A DNA stretch of 64,000 nucleotides, taken from contig CAVFVJ010000008.1 in the NCBI GenBank assembly GCA_963626085.1, positions 98,721 to 162,720 on the forward strand, given 5' to 3'. The notes beneath the pieces were generated by a model, which saw only the letters and a list, made by a program, of their open reading frames with translations, did not search any database and was not told the DNA's origin. Numbering within the stretch: position 1 is the stretch's first letter; each line of letters starts with the position of its first letter. Of this stretch, positions 61,301-64,000 are shown piece by piece. Source of the DNA: Colivivens sp963626085. Its GTDB lineage: Bacteria; Bacteroidota; Bacteroidia; Bacteroidales; Bacteroidaceae. Both the position numbers and the translations under genes were made by a program.

Positions 61301-61543
61301 ATAATACAGATAATACCCGTTGTTGCTCAGTGTACCACTGCTGCTACCCGAGCAGGTCCATATACAGGTAGTTGGGTCGAACGGCGTGACTGCCTTTATC
61401 GACCCATTCTGATTTGCGAGGAAGTACGTGCCATTGGTGATGACAAATGAGTATGTGCCGTTAGCCGTACCAGTCTGTGCCACCGCACTGCTTGTCATAA
61501 GCAGTGTCACGCAAAGCAATATATTGTTTATCCAGTTTCTCAT
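58346..61543 (-). CDS. Large surface protein with bacterial Ig-like (BIG2-type) repeats
   Basis: A 1065-residue exported protein with signal peptide MRNWINNILLCVTLLMTSSAVAQ. A Ser/Tyr/Asn-rich N-terminal region (about residues 25-165) is followed by about five BIG2-like repeats (about 255-745), each with strands like VSDAGLVTAVG, TGVVTLVGEG or GGLVAVGAGTAVI. Then comes a beta-rich region, and last a tail, VIYNMQGMAVGTDLNALPAG, of the sorting type. No enzyme motif is seen; an adhesin or structural surface role is inference. It starts 3 nt after the stop of the next upstream gene, so the two are co-expressed. Confidence 0.75.
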   Translation of the reverse strand: MRNWINNILLCVTLLMTSSAVAQTGTANGTYSFVITNGTYFLANQNGSIKAVTPFDPTTCIWTCSGSSSGTLSNNGYYLYYQNRNGLSLSKTSSTTWTINGNNVYYESSSWFSYKYYIRYNNNSWSASISSSNRASCYPVAVVSYNAMSSLTVDYSNSSKVNEFEHVDDSRDYYAKDLSYTPAYNSYSWTASSGTVTYYTSADNSYITQDGAPTAITTAESYAWSSSHPNNVTVTQSESEASQATAEYTTKFSEQTVWTITATATIAKSSSPFMTEDATVTGSASATLLSREIADLSVTVDKYSLYVGQTAQITVTTGHDGTVSYSSANTAVAAVSDAGLVTAVGTDGNESERVLITVSIPQTENYEAAKAMVAVTVKKRPVTMALKYDKSEMTYGDALPTLTLCTLTDGVDNKAVTGTVIYSSSSTGVSVNASTGAVIAVTKAGKATITAQYMGDDTYMAATATFDITVDKATTTLSFAQTQYEAQLDKSFTSPQATLSPAVSGGDVTYSYTSDTDGLITLDQTTGQVTLSDKAGIATVTATFAGDDRYLSSSASYTLVVSVKAAPTLTADFSKTEFYVDEQGSVMVATNSTNGYTLVSSDTEVMTVDSKGGLVAVGAGTAVIRVTSLEDDTYREYTKDYTVTVKKYPTNVVSFEYPSLMYYTDYEDEIRPTVVVHEMVTNTQIPGQGLLSFDATSPTVLTVKPTTGVVTLVGEGFAAIGVSYEGNYKYEASEKWTWMMVAKAATPSSFIRLYGEDEKYLSVTNDGGTYKVDTTSVKDASSILWYGEDGSLLFYECGRYLNADKTVADVVDYGTGGTKFTFTRRYDDYTISAGGKQLLDSNDSAYWRVVDVESLPLQFKSAGNGFSTFYTPQDLRCPSGMRAYYPVSRKTDETDDSKYIITLKQVSHSRIPCETPVILYTEDVDSLHQLYLIDHTESPEDLWDGMTGTLPAITTASVYDGTNYPYTLQPKSSSVGFYPWKSDKHAVIEPFRCYIPGESVSQAKGFRFVFGDDGTVGIEPVADRDDEVQGSHVIYNMQGMAVGTDLNALPAGIYVSGGTKVVVGN

Positions 61544-61546
61544 ATC

Positions 61547-64000
61547 CTATCTTATTATTATCTTGTGTGACAATCCGTTCACCCTCACTATATACACACC
61601 GTTGGCAGTTACTGTAGTGGAGTACTCCTCACCAGTGGCAGTAGCCCTACTGCATGCCCGTCCCGACATGTCGTAGATGGTGACTGTCTCTCCGCCAGTC
61701 AGTCCACATACATACACCACATGTCCGTCCACACGTACCGTCAGGTCACTGTCCATGTCTTTTCCATCTGTCTCGCCAACGTAATAACGTGCGTTGAGGC
61801 GCACGGAGGTGGTTCTCTCTGCCGCACTCCTGCGCTTGGCAGGAGCGGTCTGCGCTGGTGGTACAGGACGGTAGAACGTCAGTTTCTCGGTGTCAGCCAC
61901 AGCAGCTGTCTGAGTGAAGAAGCCTTCGCCCACCCATATACGTGCAGCCTCGTCCTCTGCAAGGTGCCAGTCGTTGTCGTCCCATGACGGCACACTGTAG
62001 AACCCACCGTCACCGTCTGCCTTGGTCGTGCCGTCGGGGTAGGTCACTCCGTCGTACCACAACCACAGCGTGTGCGGTATATTCATGTTGTAATGACTGT
62101 CGGAAGTAAGGCTCTCCATCTCTGCTGGGTTATAGTCGCTCACGAGGTAAGGCAGACCGATGCAGTTCCATCCCATGTCCTCCTTGTCCGTGAAGTCAGC
62201 CCCACCGTCGGTCGACGTGCGGTCGTCGTACTGCTTGAGCACCACTGTCTTGCTTATGTCTCCGGCAGTCTCGGTATACACCATCACGTCCATGTCGTCC
62301 GCATCGCCCTGTGCCGTGAAGCGGTAGAGTCCGTCAGCGGCTGTCTTATAGAGCACACCCTGATTTGCCTCCGTAGCCTCATCGGCATCCGTCTGTTCAG
62401 TCCATAGCGGAGACTCTGTCTTGTAGAACTTGTTGTTCCATGCGGAACGTCCCACACCATTATATATATAAGAGCTGCCCTTGTCTGTTGTGACGGTCAG
62501 TACCCCGTCGGTAGAGTACCTCGGTGCACCCACACCTTTTGTCGCTGCATCCGTGCCACGGTAACGCATGACGTAAGGCAGACTCACCATCGAGCCGTCC
62601 TTACTCATCTGGCGTTCCACACCCACGTAGCCCACCTCCACAGCATGTCCGTTGCCGTAGAGTGACGCACCGTCCTTCACGAGCAGGTAAGCGGGACGCA
62701 AGGTGCTGGCGAGAGTGAGACTCTTGCCCTCCATGAGGTAAACCACGGAGCCATGGTGCGGATAATAGTGGGTGAGGTCTCCGTCGGCATCCGCTGTGGT
62801 ACATGTCACGTCGTTCTCCACCCTCCATGTCTCGAACGCACCACGGTCAATCTTGTCCGCTCCACTCACACCCTTGAGCAGACGGGGGTTACCGAGCAAA
62901 TCACGGTCGGTATCGTAATTGATGAACTGCGCCAGTGATGCCACACTCTCTATCGGGTTGGTCGCATCACACTCGTCGATATGTCCCGACCGCTCCGTGA
63001 GCTGATAGTTGAGGTTAGGGTCAGTCACCTTATAGTTATAGCCCGAGAGGGTCTGTTCAGTGGCAGCCACACCACCATAGTTGATGAGCGAGTTGTACAC
63101 GTTACGTGTAGTCCCGTACGTCTCACCCTCCACCGTGAGGTTCACTCCATAACCATTGTTACCGATGGTAAGTACACGACCAGTCCTGTCCACCTTATTG
63201 TCACGGAACAGGGCCTCGTAGATGAGGGCGTTGTCCACCGTGGCAAGGTCCACGTTAGTTGTGCCCGACAAATCATTGTCGTGTACTATGATGTTACGCA
63301 CAGCCACACGTCCCCCGATGTTCGACGGTTGGATGTCGATGACAGGAGCTGTCACCGTACCCGTAGTGTTCTTGCTGTTGGTTGCAGTCACGTCGAAGCC
63401 ATCCACGAGTGCAACTATATTCTCGTTGGTGCTGGTAAACGTGTCCGATGCCTTGATGCCACTTACCGTCGTCTTGTTAGCTGCCAGTGAAGCCACACCG
63501 TCACGCTCAGCTGTGATGGCAGTTATGTACTCCTTGATATCCTCCTCGGTGTACGTGCGTACCGAAGCCGAACTCTCGGTGTACTTACAGTCCTCCGTAC
63601 GGGTGGGGAGGATACCGCCATAGACACTCACTCCGTTACGCATGGTGATGGTCTCGCCCAGGTGCAGACCCGTAGATGCGGCACTGGCACCCTTGACGAA
63701 GACGTATGCCTCTTCACCCGAGTTGTTCACGTGGTATACCGCTGCGAGGTCGATGGCGTTCTGCAGGTTACCATAAGCCACAGGACTGGACCATGAGTTG
63801 CCGAGGCCAGTGGAACTAATGTTCGGGTTTACATAAATGATACGGTTGAGGTTGTTCTGGTACTCGTACGCACCCATGTCGATGGTGTAGCAGAAACGCT
63901 CGTTGCCGCCAGCGTCAGTGCGTGTGGTAGTTACCCACGCCACGTCATATATATTATAGGTATCGTCCTCCGAACCTGTCACATTATCGTCATAGAAGTC
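61547..64000 (-). CDS. Large surface protein with parallel beta-helix features (5' end outside the window)
   Basis: The C-terminal 818 residues of a larger exported protein; the frame is open through the window edge, so the start is missing. Phrases such as DMGAYEYQ, RIIYVNPNISSTGLGNSW and VAYGNLQNAIDLA are typical of right-handed parallel beta-helix (pectate-lyase-like) surface proteins. A second DRGAFE block occurs near residue 380. A beta-rich region with CIGLPYLVSDYNPAE follows. The tail VTIYDMSGRACSRATATG, then GVYIVRVNGLSHKIIIR, is a clear type IX-style sorting domain. No polysaccharide-lyase catalytic residues can be assigned. It lies directly upstream of the BIG2-repeat protein. Confidence 0.8.
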   Translation of the reverse strand, partial: DFYDDNVTGSEDDTYNIYDVAWVTTTRTDAGGNERFCYTIDMGAYEYQNNLNRIIYVNPNISSTGLGNSWSSPVAYGNLQNAIDLAAVYHVNNSGEEAYVFVKGASAASTGLHLGETITMRNGVSVYGGILPTRTEDCKYTESSASVRTYTEEDIKEYITAITAERDGVASLAANKTTVSGIKASDTFTSTNENIVALVDGFDVTATNSKNTTGTVTAPVIDIQPSNIGGRVAVRNIIVHDNDLSGTTNVDLATVDNALIYEALFRDNKVDRTGRVLTIGNNGYGVNLTVEGETYGTTRNVYNSLINYGGVAATEQTLSGYNYKVTDPNLNYQLTERSGHIDECDATNPIESVASLAQFINYDTDRDLLGNPRLLKGVSGADKIDRGAFETWRVENDVTCTTADADGDLTHYYPHHGSVVYLMEGKSLTLASTLRPAYLLVKDGASLYGNGHAVEVGYVGVERQMSKDGSMVSLPYVMRYRGTDAATKGVGAPRYSTDGVLTVTTDKGSSYIYNGVGRSAWNNKFYKTESPLWTEQTDADEATEANQGVLYKTAADGLYRFTAQGDADDMDVMVYTETAGDISKTVVLKQYDDRTSTDGGADFTDKEDMGWNCIGLPYLVSDYNPAEMESLTSDSHYNMNIPHTLWLWYDGVTYPDGTTKADGDGGFYSVPSWDDNDWHLAEDEAARIWVGEGFFTQTAAVADTEKLTFYRPVPPAQTAPAKRRSAAERTTSVRLNARYYVGETDGKDMDSDLTVRVDGHVVYVCGLTGGETVTIYDMSGRACSRATATGEEYSTTVTANGVYIVRVNGLSHKIIIR

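Overview
The window is about 64 kb of chromosome from a member of the Bacteroidota, most likely a Prevotella or close relative (Bacteroidales). Promoters have the Bacteroidota form TTTG-N19-22-TAnnTTTGC, and Shine-Dalgarno sequences are mostly weak or absent. Several families are Bacteroidota-specific (DUF4271, DUF3098, DUF4890, a NigD-like lipoprotein, PorD, PorZ, GT117). Secreted proteins end in type IX-style tails. The xylanase and large surface proteins would suit a gut or rumen polysaccharide degrader; that lifestyle is inference. I see no rRNA, tRNA, CRISPR array, transposase or prophage gene.

Layout. 1-7800 (minus): start of a UvrA paralogue, Xaa-Pro aminopeptidase, a hairpin-repeat array, a 1215-residue modular secreted protein, lgt and ychF. 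7970-18636 (plus): porD, then a long operon PASTA protein-rluD-ddl-acyltransferase-NigD-like lipoprotein-GT117-polysaccharide deacetylase-queG. 18633-26678 (minus): aroQ, O-methyltransferase, rbfA, a LolE-type permease fused to a thioredoxin-fold lipoprotein, trmH-family methyltransferase, mutS, U32 protein. 26773-32343: xerD (plus), a GH30-GH43-dockerin xylanase (minus), an SNF transporter (plus). 32428-34747 (minus): a small membrane protein, cysS, a DUF4890 protein. 34953-40668 (plus): miaB-ftsX-DUF3098-uppP-truB-queA-folK. 40616-49055 (minus): argS-rnhA-msbA, then metK-DUF4271-hemD-rnpA-yidD-tatD. 49056-49682 is non-coding and holds a candidate small RNA and a perfect 56-bp hairpin. 49683-58189 (minus): greA-HIT, and leuS-YitT/RdgB fusion-rdgB-porZ. 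58346-64000 (minus): two adjacent large surface proteins, the second cut by the window end.

Most genes are housekeeping: envelope building (lgt, ddl, uppP, msbA, ftsX, acyltransferase), translation and RNA modification (cysS, argS, leuS, rluD, queG, queA, truB, miaB, trmH-type, U32, rbfA, rnpA), repair (mutS, UvrA-like, rdgB, rnhA) and secretion (porD, porZ, yidD). Four items stand out: two unusual in-frame gene fusions (permease-thioredoxin lipoprotein, and YitT-RdgB beside a second intact rdgB); a metK leader resembling the SAM-II/SAM-V riboswitch class; a cytosine-poor transcript-like unit with its own promoter element and terminator; and palindromic repeats near 1.8 kb and 49.65 kb. All functional names rest on recognising motifs by eye; no database search was run.
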